Assembly: GCF_023516455.1 (NCBI RefSeq)
Contig: NZ_JAMGBA010000001.1
Coordinates: 1,240,001-1,304,000 of the forward strand
DNA length: 64,000 nt
DNA from: Sphingomonas caseinilytica
GTDB lineage: Bacteria > Pseudomonadota > Alphaproteobacteria > Sphingomonadales > Sphingomonadaceae
Direction of reading: 5' to 3'
Under the pieces are notes generated by a model that saw only the letters and a program-made list of their open reading frames with translations, was not told where the DNA came from and did not search any database. Of this stretch, positions 1 through 10,468 are shown piece after piece; the first letter of the stretch is position 1, and each line of letters starts with the position of its first letter. Position numbers and translations under genes: made by a program.

Positions 1-2
1 CA

Positions 3-401
3 TTTCTTGCCGCGCCGCGCGACCCGGCAATGCCAAGCTTCCTTATTACCGAGCGGACGGACGGGGCGCCGCGCATCGTCGGATGCTGCGGTCTTGGCCG
101 GCGGCCGTCGGGGGCGGTCGAGATGGGCTATTGGGTTGCCCGCCAGCATTGGGGCAAGGGCTTTGCGACCGAAGCCAGCAAGGCGCTGATCGAGATCGCG
201 AAGGCGCTGAAGCTTCCGCGGCTTGAAGCATCCCACTTCGTCGACAACCCCGCTTCGGGCCGGGTGCTCGAGAAGCTGGGCTTCGTCGCAACCGGCATGA
301 GTGCGGCTCGGTACAGCTGCGCGCGTGGCGGAGAAGCGATGTCGCGCATCTACCGCCTGTCGCTCATGGGCCGGAGCGAAGCAGAGCCGATGGCCGCCTA
401 G
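3..401 (+). CDS. GNAT-family N-acetyltransferase (5' partial)
   Basis: C-terminal part of a RimJ/RimL-type acetyltransferase, which transfers an acetyl group from acetyl-CoA to an amine; substrate unknown. The frame is open from the left edge, and the residues before the first ATG (position 30) read FLAAPRDPA, which fits the family better than a start at that ATG, so the gene most likely begins outside the window. Visible are the core GYWVARQHWGKGFATEA (acetyl-CoA loop with Q/RxxGxG/A) and the closing N-P-A-S-x-R-V-L-E-K-L-G-F segment typical of this fold. A GC-rich hairpin follows the stop. Confidence 0.8.
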   Translation, partial: FLAAPRDPAMPSFLITERTDGAPRIVGCCGLGRRPSGAVEMGYWVARQHWGKGFATEASKALIEIAKALKLPRLEASHFVDNPASGRVLEKLGFVATGMSAARYSCARGGEAMSRIYRLSLMGRSEAEPMAA

Positions 402-417
402 CGGGTGGCCACGCAGC

Positions 418-438
418 GGCGCGGAGTAAATCCGCGCC
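418..438. terminator. GC-rich hairpin between convergent genes
   Basis: Perfect 8-bp inverted repeat GGCGCGGA / TCCGCGCC with a 5-nt loop, just after the acetyltransferase stop. There is no T-run, so it is a weak intrinsic terminator at best. A second hairpin (GCAAATG / CATTTGC, 498-515) lies before the convergent oxygenase stop. Confidence 0.45.
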
Positions 439-537
439 GTCGGTCCTGTCCGTTTCACGGCAGGCCGTCCGGGGCTCGCCAACTCTTCGCGCTGCTAGCA
501 AATGAAAGCATTTGCTTCGCTGCGCTCGGTGGCTCGC

Positions 538-1245
538 CTAGGCCGCGTCGTGAAGGATGATGCCCAGCGTATGGCGTCGCCCTTCGCGGAGCGGGCTCAC
601 CCCGTGCCGCATTGCGACACGATAGGTGCCGCGCGTGCCCTGGACCGGGCGGTGATTGACGGCAAAGATCACCCCCTCGCCCGCTTCCAGCGGCACGACC
701 TGGACCCGCGATTGCATGCGCGGCCGCTGCTCGGTCAGCACGAGCTCGCCGCCGGTGAAGTCGTTTCCAGGTTCTGAAAGCAGGAAAGCGGCCTGCAACG
801 GGAAATTATGCTGGCCGTACAGGTCCTGATGCAGGCAATTATAGTCGCCCGGACCGTAGCGCAGGATGAGCGGCGTTGGGCGCACCTGCCCCGCGGCGTG
901 GCAGCGCAGGATATACTCCTCGAAACTGGCAGGAAACGGTTCCGACACGCCCAGTGCATCCCGCCATTGGTTCGCGAGAGGAACCAGCCGTTCGTAAAGG
1001 CTCAGCCGAAGCTGGTGGATGAGCGGCGGAAGCGGATAGGCGAAGTAGCGATACTCGCCCTGGCCGAAGCCGTGCCGGGCCATGATGACGCGGCTTCGGT
1101 AGAGCCCCTCATCTTCATAGTCCGCAGCAAGGGCAGTCCGCTCGCTGTCGGTGAGTATTGGGCCCGTCGAGGCCCAGCCGCGCTCGTCGATTTCGCCTGT
1201 GATGCGGGCCCAGTCGAGCGCGGCGATTCTTGTTTCAATAGCCAT
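538..1245 (-). CDS. 2OG-Fe(II) oxygenase family protein
   Basis: 235-residue 2-oxoglutarate/iron-dependent oxygenase-like protein. The proximal iron ligands are in the H-Q-D triad (H139, D141) within a Y-N-C-L-H-Q-D-L-Y-G segment. The distal histidine is H198 or H214, followed by basic residues that could hold 2-oxoglutarate. The segment G-T-Y-R-V-A-M-R-H-G-V-S and the end H-T-L-G-I-I-L-H-D-A are typical of a bacterial family often placed near DNA alkylation-repair genes; no such gene is beside it here, so the substrate is open. It lies 54 bp downstream of, and on the same strand as, the PF10118-like hydrolase. Confidence 0.72.
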   Translation of the reverse strand: MAIETRIAALDWARITGEIDERGWASTGPILTDSERTALAADYEDEGLYRSRVIMARHGFGQGEYRYFAYPLPPLIHQLRLSLYERLVPLANQWRDALGVSEPFPASFEEYILRCHAAGQVRPTPLILRYGPGDYNCLHQDLYGQHNFPLQAAFLLSEPGNDFTGGELVLTEQRPRMQSRVQVVPLEAGEGVIFAVNHRPVQGTRGTYRVAMRHGVSPLREGRRHTLGIILHDAA

Positions 1246-1299
1246 CGCCGATCATCGCCGGCCCGGCTCTCCCACGCATCCCGGTCCTTGCGGTGAAAT

Positions 1300-2169
1300 T
1301 CAGGCGGCGCGCCGTACTTTCTTCGCGCTTTGGATGCCCAGCGCCGCTTCCGCCTCGTAACGGTCGATGAGGTGGCGGTCGTCCTCATTCCAAGGGTGGA
1401 AGCCGGGCAAGAAGAATGCTGCCCAGGCCCCGAAGATCTTCCGCATCATGCCGGGCGAAACCCACATGAATTTTAGAAGCCCGAACCAGGCCTTGAAGCC
1501 GGTGATGCCGTCCTGACGAAGCAGTTCGATCGCGCCACGGGTCCGGTCGACCGTGAAGTTGCGCGTCGCCAGCAGCATGACGTTGGCCTTCACCTTCCAC
1601 CGCTTGCCGCGCGGCCAATGTCGTGTCGCGTGGAGCCATGTGTCGTGGGCGACGCCCTTATGCTCAATCTCTTCGATCGCATGCCAGCGCCACATGGCGC
1701 GTGCTTCCGGCTCGGCATCGGCGAGATGGCGCGGATCGGCCAGCAGCTGATGCGCGAAAATGGCTGTGAAATGTTCCAGCGCCATGGTCGACGCGACCGC
1801 TGCGATCGGCGGCTTGGAGTTGATGAAGTCGAGCCGCCGCTGCACCTGGTCCTCAAGCGGCTTCAGATCGTATCCGCCGTCTACCGCCGCCTTGTTGAAG
1901 GCCGCATGCTCCCGGCTGTGGATCGCCTCCTGTGTGGTGAAGCCCTTGATCTCCTCGGCCAGCTTGGCCGGCGCCCCGTCGCGAAAAGCACGCACGCTTT
2001 CGACAAAGAAGGCTTCGCCCTTTGGGAAGGTTGCCGAAAGAGCGTTATAAAAGGCCGTCGCGAAGGGATCGCCGCCATGCCACCAGCGGCCCGGCTTCGA
2101 TTCGCGGGCAAAGCGGCGGTCGCGGGGCGTGATGCTGAGGTCGGTAGGGGTCACACTTGCGGCGGGCAT
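1300..2169 (-). CDS. PF10118-type metal-dependent hydrolase
   Basis: 289-residue protein rich in His and Glu helices (F-T-x-Q-E-A-I-H-S-R-E-H, A-L-E-H-F-T-A, W-H-A-I-E-E-I-E-H-K), the di-iron-like pattern of the predicted metal-dependent hydrolase family COG3687. The exact reaction is not known. The ATG at 2169 (MPAASVTPTDL) was chosen over a longer upstream frame because that frame runs through the divergent TetR gene, and because GGAG sits at a normal distance before this ATG. It is divergent from the TetR gene, 52 bp away, and probably repressed by it. Confidence 0.75.
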   Translation of the reverse strand: MPAASVTPTDLSITPRDRRFARESKPGRWWHGGDPFATAFYNALSATFPKGEAFFVESVRAFRDGAPAKLAEEIKGFTTQEAIHSREHAAFNKAAVDGGYDLKPLEDQVQRRLDFINSKPPIAAVASTMALEHFTAIFAHQLLADPRHLADAEPEARAMWRWHAIEEIEHKGVAHDTWLHATRHWPRGKRWKVKANVMLLATRNFTVDRTRGAIELLRQDGITGFKAWFGLLKFMWVSPGMMRKIFGAWAAFFLPGFHPWNEDDRHLIDRYEAEAALGIQSAKKVRRAA

Positions 2170-2213
2170 GATTACACTCCAAGCACCATGTGAAATCGAA
2201 GATAGAGAATTAC

Positions 2214-2227
2214 TGACATAAATGTCA
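2214..2227. promoter_or_regulatory. Palindromic operator overlapping TetR start codon
   Basis: Perfect palindrome TGACAT-AA-ATGTCA in the 52-bp divergent intergenic region; the right arm contains the ATG of the TetR gene. This is the usual form and place of a TetR-family autoregulatory operator, and it could also control the divergent hydrolase. That it is bound is inference. Confidence 0.6.
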
Positions 2228-2812
2228 ATAACATTACATGCTCGGAAACGCCTGTCCCCGGTTGAAAGCCGTGCGGCGGCAGTAGCGGCGGCTCGGCAGC
2301 TGCTTCGCGATGAGGGCGTGGCCGCTGTCACCCTGAAGGCGGTGGCGACGAAAATTGGGCGGACGCATGCCAATCTGCTCCACCATTTCGGGAGCGCCGC
2401 AGGACTTCATCGAGCGCTCGCGGAAGATATTGCGGCAACGGTATCCGCATCGATCAGCGAAGCCATCGGGAAGCGACGCCGCGGCGAAGCCAGCGAGCGC
2501 GACGTGGTCGATGCGATGTTCGACGCCTTCCACGCGGAACGTGTTGGCGAACTGATCGGCTGGGTTGCCCTGACCCGTCAGCGCGAGGCGCTGGAGCCGG
2601 TGATCGACACGATCCGGACCATCGTCGAGGATTTTCGCGTCTCCAGCGACACAAGGCCGATGGACAGGGTCACGCTGGGACTGGTGCTGATGGCGATCGG
2701 CGATAGCCTTGCCGGCGACGAAGTCGCGGGCGCTACCGGCCTGCCGCGCGAGGCGGTTCGCGACGACGCGGTCGGCCTGATCAAGGGAATTGTCGGCGAT
2801 TCCAGCAACTGA
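2222..2812 (+). CDS. TetR-family transcriptional regulator
   Basis: 196-residue repressor. The N-terminal HTH spans about residues 10-60 (A-A-A-x-x-L-L-R-D-E-G-V-A-A-V-T-L-K-A-V-A, then T-H-A-N-L-L-H-H-F-G), the TetR pattern with the recognition helix before HHF. The rest is the variable ligand-binding domain, giving no hint of the inducer. The start ATG is part of a palindrome, so repressor binding would block its own translation start region. The hydrolase on the other side is the likely target, and the VOC gene follows after 12 bp. Confidence 0.85.
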   Translation: MSITLHARKRLSPVESRAAAVAAARQLLRDEGVAAVTLKAVATKIGRTHANLLHHFGSAAGLHRALAEDIAATVSASISEAIGKRRRGEASERDVVDAMFDAFHAERVGELIGWVALTRQREALEPVIDTIRTIVEDFRVSSDTRPMDRVTLGLVLMAIGDSLAGDEVAGATGLPREAVRDDAVGLIKGIVGDSSN

Positions 2813-2824
2813 AGGAGGCTGGCG

Positions 2825-3157
2825 ATGAAGCTCAACTATGCGATCAAGTTCGTCAGCGACATGGACGAGGCGGTCCGCTTCTACCGAGACACGCTGGGGA
2901 TGACCTTGCTGTTCCAGTCACCCTTCTGGAGCGAGTTCGATACCGGGGAAACAAAGCTCGCTTTGCACCCTGCATCGGATGAAAATCCGGCCGGAAGCGT
3001 GCAACTCGGGCTCGGCGTCGAAGATCTCGATCGCTTCCATTCAGAGGCGCAAGCCGCCGGTATCAGCTTCACCAGCGAGCCGCGCGACATGCATGGAACG
3101 CGCCTCGCTCGCTTCCTTGACCCCGATGGCGCGGAGATCACGATCGGCGGCGAATGA
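2825..3157 (+). CDS. VOC-family (glyoxalase-like) protein
   Basis: 110-residue single vicinal-oxygen-chelate domain with two beta-alpha-beta-beta-beta modules; recognisable parts are M-D-E-A-V-R-F-Y-R-D-T-L-G-M near the N terminus and A-R-F-L-D-P-D-G-A-E near the C terminus. Members include lactoylglutathione lyase-like enzymes and resistance proteins; the substrate cannot be told. A strong AAGGAGG ribosome site lies just before the ATG. It follows the TetR gene after 12 bp and is probably cotranscribed. A stem-loop follows. Confidence 0.8.
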   Translation: MKLNYAIKFVSDMDEAVRFYRDTLGMTLLFQSPFWSEFDTGETKLALHPASDENPAGSVQLGLGVEDLDRFHSEAQAAGISFTSEPRDMHGTRLARFLDPDGAEITIGGE

Positions 3158-3178
3158 CGCCGGCCACCGAGTACGGCG

Positions 3179-3216
3179 AGCTAATGGCCGCTTTCGACCC
3201 ATTCCGGTCATTAGCT
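3179..3216. repeat. Dispersed stem-loop repeat, copy 1
   Basis: Inverted repeat AGCTAATGGCC / GGTCATTAGCT (one mismatch, 16-nt loop). Its sequence is closely matched at 3782-3813 in the same orientation, on the other side of the lipoprotein gene. It overlaps the lipoprotein stop region by a few bases at most and may serve as terminator for the VOC gene. Confidence 0.65.
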
Positions 3217-3217
3217 T

Positions 3218-3760
3218 CTAGCCTGTCCGAGCAGTGAAATCAGCGAAACCTTGAACGATGGCTCTGACGCAATCCTTCGGGGTTGGGCCGCCTTCCCACA
3301 TGCCACGACAGGGTCCGGTGAAAATGTCTGGCCGTTCGCGCCGGAGCCATGCCATCGCCTGGCTGTATTCGGGCGGGTCATCCGAGCTGTTCCAGACTTT
3401 GACGATACGATCATCCTGAAATGCAAAGTGGAAGTTATCGGTGACATAGCGCCTAACGCCCAGCGCAGGCACGAGGTCGTCTTTCACCGTGACAGGGCAG
3501 ACCGCTTCGTCCGTTTTCTCCATGCGACAAGGCTTCCGGTTGAGCACGACATAATGCCCGGCCTCGGCCCATTGCTGGTAATAGAGGGTGTCGCCCATCG
3601 AACCCGGTGCGTCTGACATGGCAATGCGAAGACGCGGCAGGTCGTACGAATAAAACGCATCTATGAATGCCTCGCTTGTAGCAAGTCGCACTTCATCCTG
3701 CGTTCGCTGGCTTGCACAGCCGCCAATGATAGCAACTAGGGCTACAAGCCATTTTTGCAT
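3218..3760 (-). CDS. Hypothetical lipoprotein
   Basis: 180-residue protein with a short hydrophobic N terminus (MQKWLVALVAIIGGC) ending in a lipobox-like IGGC, so the predicted mature protein is lipid-anchored. The body has W and Y motifs and three further cysteines (C-R-M-E-K, V-C-P-V-T, G-P-C-R) but no domain I recognise. The ATG at 3760 was chosen because the upstream ATG at 3796 would put 12 polar residues before the signal peptide. Two copies of a small stem-loop repeat flank the gene, one on each side. Confidence 0.6.
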   Translation of the reverse strand: MQKWLVALVAIIGGCASQRTQDEVRLATSEAFIDAFYSYDLPRLRIAMSDAPGSMGDTLYYQQWAEAGHYVVLNRKPCRMEKTDEAVCPVTVKDDLVPALGVRRYVTDNFHFAFQDDRIVKVWNSSDDPPEYSQAMAWLRRERPDIFTGPCRGMWEGGPTPKDCVRAIVQGFADFTARTG

Positions 3761-3781
3761 CGCGTAAGCGTTGCACGCTTT

Positions 3782-3813
3782 ATGTCCGCTTTCCACCCAT
3801 TCCTGCCATTAGC
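3782..3813. repeat. Dispersed stem-loop repeat, copy 2
   Basis: Direct-orientation near copy of the element at 3179-3216: ATGTCCGCTTTC-CACCCATTC-CTGCCATTAGC against ATGGCCGCTTTC-GACCCATTC-CGGTCATTAGC, 5 differences in 32 bases. It lies just upstream of the lipoprotein gene start. Confidence 0.6.
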
Positions 3814-3878
3814 ATAACCGCCACGGGCCAAAATTCTTCCCTGTCCTACACGAACCAAATGGGTTATCTGCGAGTCGT

Positions 3879-6826
<2,948 letters not shown>

Positions 6827-6830
<4 letters not shown>

Positions 6831-7369
6831 TTGAAGACCAGCTGGTAGATGACGGCGCAGGCGGTCAGCACCATTCCCGCCAGAAACAGCGTGAAGCTCC
6901 AGTAGAGCCAACTGAACTTGTCGTCGCGCAGCACCTTGCCATGATCGTAAAGGTCGGCCGTTAGCCGCTTGTAGGTTTCCTCTTCCGACGAGAGGACCTT
7001 CATCATCTCGGCGATATATTCCTCGCGCCGGGCATTGGTGTAGCTGCCGAAGAAGAGGATGTTGATCTTCTCCGGCGGGATCGGCTCCTTGGTCACGACC
7101 ATCTTGTTCGGCCGCACCGTCATGACGCCCAGCACGGTGGCGATGAACGAGAACATGGTCAGCACCAGCAACGGAAGTCCGGCCTTGCCTTCGGAAATGT
7201 CGCTGATCGACATGGAGAAAACGACGAAGCTGGCGCCCATCAGGATCGACGCCTTGGTGTCCGCCATGCCTGACAGGGTGATGTTGGTCGCATTGGCCGC
7301 GACCAGCAGGTTGTGGACCTCCTTCGGAAAAACCGGATCGTCCGGGTTTACGAGCGGCGGCTCAGACAT
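6827..7369 (-). CDS. Pycsar-effector-domain (PycTM-like) membrane protein
   Basis: 180-residue integral membrane protein. The N-terminal part holds the A-D-T-K-A-S-I-L-M-G motif at the head of the first membrane helix, the hallmark of the Pycsar effector transmembrane domain family (DUF5706). A second helix follows (L-L-V-L-T-M-F-S-F-I-A-T-V-L), then a soluble helical stretch (about 85-145) and a last pair of hydrophobic segments. In Pycsar defence, such proteins respond to cCMP/cUMP made by a neighbouring cyclase; no cyclase gene lies beside this one. Convergent with the SDR; the stops overlap by 3 bp. Confidence 0.7.
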
Positions 7370-7482
7370 CGCGAATACCCCCTGCGTGACAGGCCCTTAA
7401 GCAAGCTTGGATTGCTGAAGGAAGCAAGCCTCGATTTCGGTAGTCGGGCCTTACTGGCGATTTCTCGCCTGCTCGTCCCGAA

Positions 7483-8367
7483 TTATTGCCGGGCTGCGCG
7501 ATAAGCCGATGGGGTCACTCCTATCGCCGCTCGGAAGGCCTGCGTGAACGAAGAGGGCGTTTGATACCCAACGGCGAGCGCGACGTCGGTCACCGTGAGG
7601 CGGCTATCGTCAAGGAGATCCTTGGCCCGCTCCATGCGTATCCGGACCAAATATTGATGCGGCGTGTGCCCCGTGGCCTTTCGGAAGGCGGTGCAGAAGT
7701 GAAATCGGCTGAGGCCGAGCAGGTCGGCGAGCTGCTGCAACGCGACCGCCTCGTCGAGGTGAACTTTCATATAGTCGGTGACGTGACGCACCTGACGCGG
7801 TTTGAGGCCGTGGCCGATTGACCTGTCCTGCAAGGGGAAGGCGGAATGGTCCCGCAACAGCTGCACGCAAAGAAGGTCGAGAAGCGTCTCCAGGTAAAGC
7901 CGCGAATGCGGACCGCCTTGCTTCGCTTCCGCACCGATCAGCGCCAGAATTGCGAAAAGCTTCGGGTCAGCGAAATTCAATCGCGGCAATAGCTCAGCCG
8001 GCTGTCTCAACCCCATTGCGTCCGCGCATCGTTGGAGCCGCCCGCGGCTGACGAAGACATTCGATGCGACGGGCCTGCCATCGCAATCGAAACGGCCGCC
8101 GAACCCGCGCGGAGCAATTGTAATTCCGCCCGTGACTGAAGGCGCACGGATGGAGCTTGCCCCGAACCGAACCTCCGACCAGCCATCGCCCCTAAGTGTC
8201 GGGGCAATGACATGATGCTCCATTGGGGCGACATCGTCGTGGATGGGATCGTTCACCCACGCTCGGGTCAGCATGGTGTCGTCGGCGAAGGGAAGAGGCA
8301 CGATTGGAGGCGGGCGCCGCTGGATGCGGGCGATTTCGGCCAATGTATCGCGATAGGCGGCTTCCAC
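7483..8367 (-). CDS. AraC-family transcriptional regulator
   Basis: 294-residue regulator. The C-terminal ~100 residues hold the two-HTH AraC domain (A-L-Q-Q-L-A-D-L-L-G-L-S-R-F-H-F-C-T-A-F-R-K-A-T-G, Y-L-V-R-I-R-M-E-R-A-K-D-L-L, then V-A-L-A-V-G-Y-Q-T-P-S-S-F-T-Q-A-F-R). The N-terminal part is a sensor of unknown ligand. The start is a GTG with GGGAG 8 nt upstream. It is divergent from the SDR/HbpS/SnoaL operon across 228 bp, the classic arrangement for a regulator and its target. Confidence 0.88.
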   Translation of the reverse strand: MEAAYRDTLAEIARIQRRPPPIVPLPFADDTMLTRAWVNDPIHDDVAPMEHHVIAPTLRGDGWSEVRFGASSIRAPSVTGGITIAPRGFGGRFDCDGRPVASNVFVSRGRLQRCADAMGLRQPAELLPRLNFADPKLFAILALIGAEAKQGGPHSRLYLETLLDLLCVQLLRDHSAFPLQDRSIGHGLKPRQVRHVTDYMKVHLDEAVALQQLADLLGLSRFHFCTAFRKATGHTPHQYLVRIRMERAKDLLDDSRLTVTDVALAVGYQTPSSFTQAFRAAIGVTPSAYRAARQ

Positions 8368-8595
8368 GTCGGCACTCCCATGTCTTCAAGGGAGACCGCC
8401 AGAGGCGACACGTCCCCAACGCACAGGCAAAACGGACGGCTTCTCTCGATCGCTTCCGCCTCAAGCAGCCGCGACCGGCAACCTAGATACCAAATCGGAT
8501 CGATCCCGCAATCCGGCAACAACGACCGCAATCGAGAGACAGCGCGAGTAAATATCAGCGTCTAACCAACAAGTTCCGACTCGCAAGGAGGACTT

Positions 8596-9471
8596 ATGGC
8601 TAAGACCATTCTCATTACCGGTGCCGGCTCGGGCTTCGGCAAGGCCGCGGCAATCGGAATGGCCAGGAACGGCCACAACATCATCGCAACCGTACAGGTA
8701 TCACCCCAGGTCACCCCGCTTCGCGAGGAAGCCGAGGCGCTGGGGCTTTCTGATCGCATTCGCGTCGAGCGGCTCGACCTTACCGATCATTACGACATCA
8801 GCCAGGCGCAGGGCTGGGACTTTGACGTCCTTTGGAACAATGCCGGGCAAGGCGAAGCTGGTCCGGTTTGGGAAATTCCGGTTGAGCTTGTCCGCCGCAA
8901 TTATGAGGTCAACGTCTTCCTGCCGCTCGAGCTGACGCAGGGCGTGGTCCAGCGCTGGATCCGTGAGGGCACCGCCAAGGGCAAGAAAGTGGTCTTCACC
9001 TCATCAATGGGTGGGCTGTTCACGCCGGCCAACTGGGGCACTTATGTCTCGACCAAGCATGCGTTGGAGGCCATCGCCGAAGCGCTCCAGCAGGAATTGG
9101 CCGCCTACGGAATCAAGGTCCAGACGATCAATCCGGGCGCCTATTACACCGGCTATAACGAGACGATGGCGGACAATCCGTTCCGCTGGCTCGACGATGC
9201 CAAAAACTTCACCAAGCGTGCCGAACTGCGCAAGGGTTTCGACGATTTCTTCGCGACGCCGGAGGGCAAGATGGATCCGACCGAAATGATCGACCGGATG
9301 ATCGAGATCGTTCCCGCCGATACCGGCAAGTTCCGCAATGTCGTGCCCAAGGTCATCGAGGAAATGCTGAAAGAGCATCAGCGGCTGGCCTGGGACGTTC
9401 GGATCGAGGGCGATGACGAAAAGGTCGAAGTGGAACTGAAGCCCGACAACCAGCCGGTCCTGACCGTCTAG
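8596..9471 (+). CDS. SDR-family oxidoreductase
   Basis: 291-residue classical short-chain dehydrogenase, NAD(P)-dependent. Cofactor motif TGAGSGFG at 9-16, N-N-A-G at 81-84, catalytic serine in T-S-S-M (136-137), Y150 and K154 in Y-V-S-T-K. The substrate is unknown. AAGGAGGA lies before the ATG. First gene of a three-gene operon (next gene 15 bp on) opposite the AraC regulator, so it is probably induced by a small aldehyde, ketone or alcohol; that last step is inference. Confidence 0.88.
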   Translation: MAKTILITGAGSGFGKAAAIGMARNGHNIIATVQVSPQVTPLREEAEALGLSDRIRVERLDLTDHYDISQAQGWDFDVLWNNAGQGEAGPVWEIPVELVRRNYEVNVFLPLELTQGVVQRWIREGTAKGKKVVFTSSMGGLFTPANWGTYVSTKHALEAIAEALQQELAAYGIKVQTINPGAYYTGYNETMADNPFRWLDDAKNFTKRAELRKGFDDFFATPEGKMDPTEMIDRMIEIVPADTGKFRNVVPKVIEEMLKEHQRLAWDVRIEGDDEKVEVELKPDNQPVLTV

Positions 9472-9486
9472 ACCGAGGAGCGGATC

Positions 9487-9948
9487 ATGGAGATTTCGCA
9501 AGCGCGCTGCGACGCGGTGCTTCTGGCTGCCGAGGCCAAGGCGGCGGAAATCGGCGTGCCGATGAATATCGCCATCCTCGACAGCGGGGCCAATCTAAAG
9601 GCCTTCCTCCGCATGGACGGTGCATTGATCGGATCGATCGACATTGCGCTCAAGAAAGCGAAGACATCGGCGGTCTTCGGCATGAACACCGAGGCTGTCG
9701 GCGAATATTGCAAGCCCGGGGGTTCGTCCCCCGGTCTTGAACAGACCAATGGCGGATTGGTGGTGTTCGCGGGCGGGATTCCGCTCCGGGACGGTCAGGG
9801 CACGCTGATTGGTGCCGTCGGCGTGTCAGGGGGCGCGGTAGCGCAGGATTTCGAGGTCGCCCAGGCGGCGGCGGCGGCGCAGGACGCGCCTCAGGAAGGA
9901 GGCCTGCAATGGGAAGTCGTAGCGGCTGGTCAGCCGCAGCCGGCCTAG
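9487..9948 (+). CDS. GlcG/HbpS family heme-binding-like protein
   Basis: 153-residue protein of the HbpS/GlcG/PduO-C fold: A-E-I-G-V-P-M-N-I-A-I-L-D-S-G-A-N-L-K-A-F near the start, A-L-K-K-A-K-T-S in the middle and G-G-I-P-L-R-D-G-Q-G-T-L-I-G-A-V-G-V-S-G-G near the end are the family signatures. Members bind heme, degrade corrinoids or assist small-molecule catabolism; here the role is unassigned. GAGGAG-like ribosome site before the ATG. It follows the SDR after 15 bp; its last 40 bp overlap the next gene. Confidence 0.83.
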   Translation: MEISQARCDAVLLAAEAKAAEIGVPMNIAILDSGANLKAFLRMDGALIGSIDIALKKAKTSAVFGMNTEAVGEYCKPGGSSPGLEQTNGGLVVFAGGIPLRDGQGTLIGAVGVSGGAVAQDFEVAQAAAAAQDAPQEGGLQWEVVAAGQPQPA

Positions 9949-10421
9949 CGATTGCAGGAGTCCAGCTGATGATTAGCGACGCCGCACTGGCGCAGTCGGT
10001 ACAGGGGATGGAAGACCATAATCGGGCACTGGTTGCGAAAGGCTTCGAGGCCTGGGCCAATGGTACGGGCAGTCCCTACGACCTGCTGGCGGAGGACGCG
10101 AGCTGGACGATCACCGGCAATTCGATGGCGTCCAGGACCTATCCGACCAAGGAAGCCTTCATGAGTGAGGTGATCCGGCCGTTCAATTCACGGATGCAGT
10201 CGCGGCTGATCCCTTCGGTTCGCAAGCTCTATGCGGAGGGTAACACCGTGATCGCCTTCTTCGATGCGCAAGGGACGGCACGCGACGGCAAGCCATATGC
10301 CAATACCTATGCGTGGATCCTTGAAATGAAGGACAGCAAGATCGTCCGCGCGACTGCCTTCTTCGACAGCATTGCATTCGACGATTTCTGGAAGCGGGTA
10401 CCGGAGAAGCCAGCCCCCTAA
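9909..10421 (+). CDS. Secreted SnoaL-like (NTF2 fold) protein
   Basis: 170-residue protein with a likely signal peptide (residues 1-28, ending A-L-A-Q-S) and then a SnoaL/ketosteroid-isomerase-like domain: L-L-A-E-D-A-S-W-T-I-T-G, F-M-S-E-V-I-R-P-F, and G-K-P-Y-A-N-T-Y-A-W-I-L-E-M. Such domains act as isomerases, hydrolases or binding proteins. The start overlaps the HbpS-like gene by 40 bp and is preceded by AGGAGG. Alternatively translation could start at the ATG of MEDHNRAL, giving a cytoplasmic form; the signal-like N terminus argues for the longer one. Confidence 0.75.
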   Translation: MGSRSGWSAAAGLAIAGVQLMISDAALAQSVQGMEDHNRALVAKGFEAWANGTGSPYDLLAEDASWTITGNSMASRTYPTKEAFMSEVIRPFNSRMQSRLIPSVRKLYAEGNTVIAFFDAQGTARDGKPYANTYAWILEMKDSKIVRATAFFDSIAFDDFWKRVPEKPAP

Positions 10422-10434
10422 AGCCGCGTACCCC

Positions 10435-10463
10435 CCGCCGGCGTCTCTCGGTGACGCCGGCGG
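10435..10463. terminator. Bidirectional terminator hairpin
   Basis: Stem of 11 bp (CCGCCGGCGTC / GACGCCGGCGG) with a 7-nt loop, in the 47-bp space between two convergent stop codons. It lacks a clean T-run on either strand. Confidence 0.6.
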
Positions 10464-10468
10464 CCCCC

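Noticed and set aside
3251-3616. Plus-strand frame opposite the lipoprotein
   Set aside because: No ribosome site and no domain; the opposite strand has a signal peptide and lipobox.
8442-8536. TCTCTCGAT / ATCGAGAGA inverted repeat in the AraC/SDR gap
   Set aside because: Arms are about 80 bp apart and 9 bp long; could arise by chance, and AraC sites are usually direct repeats.
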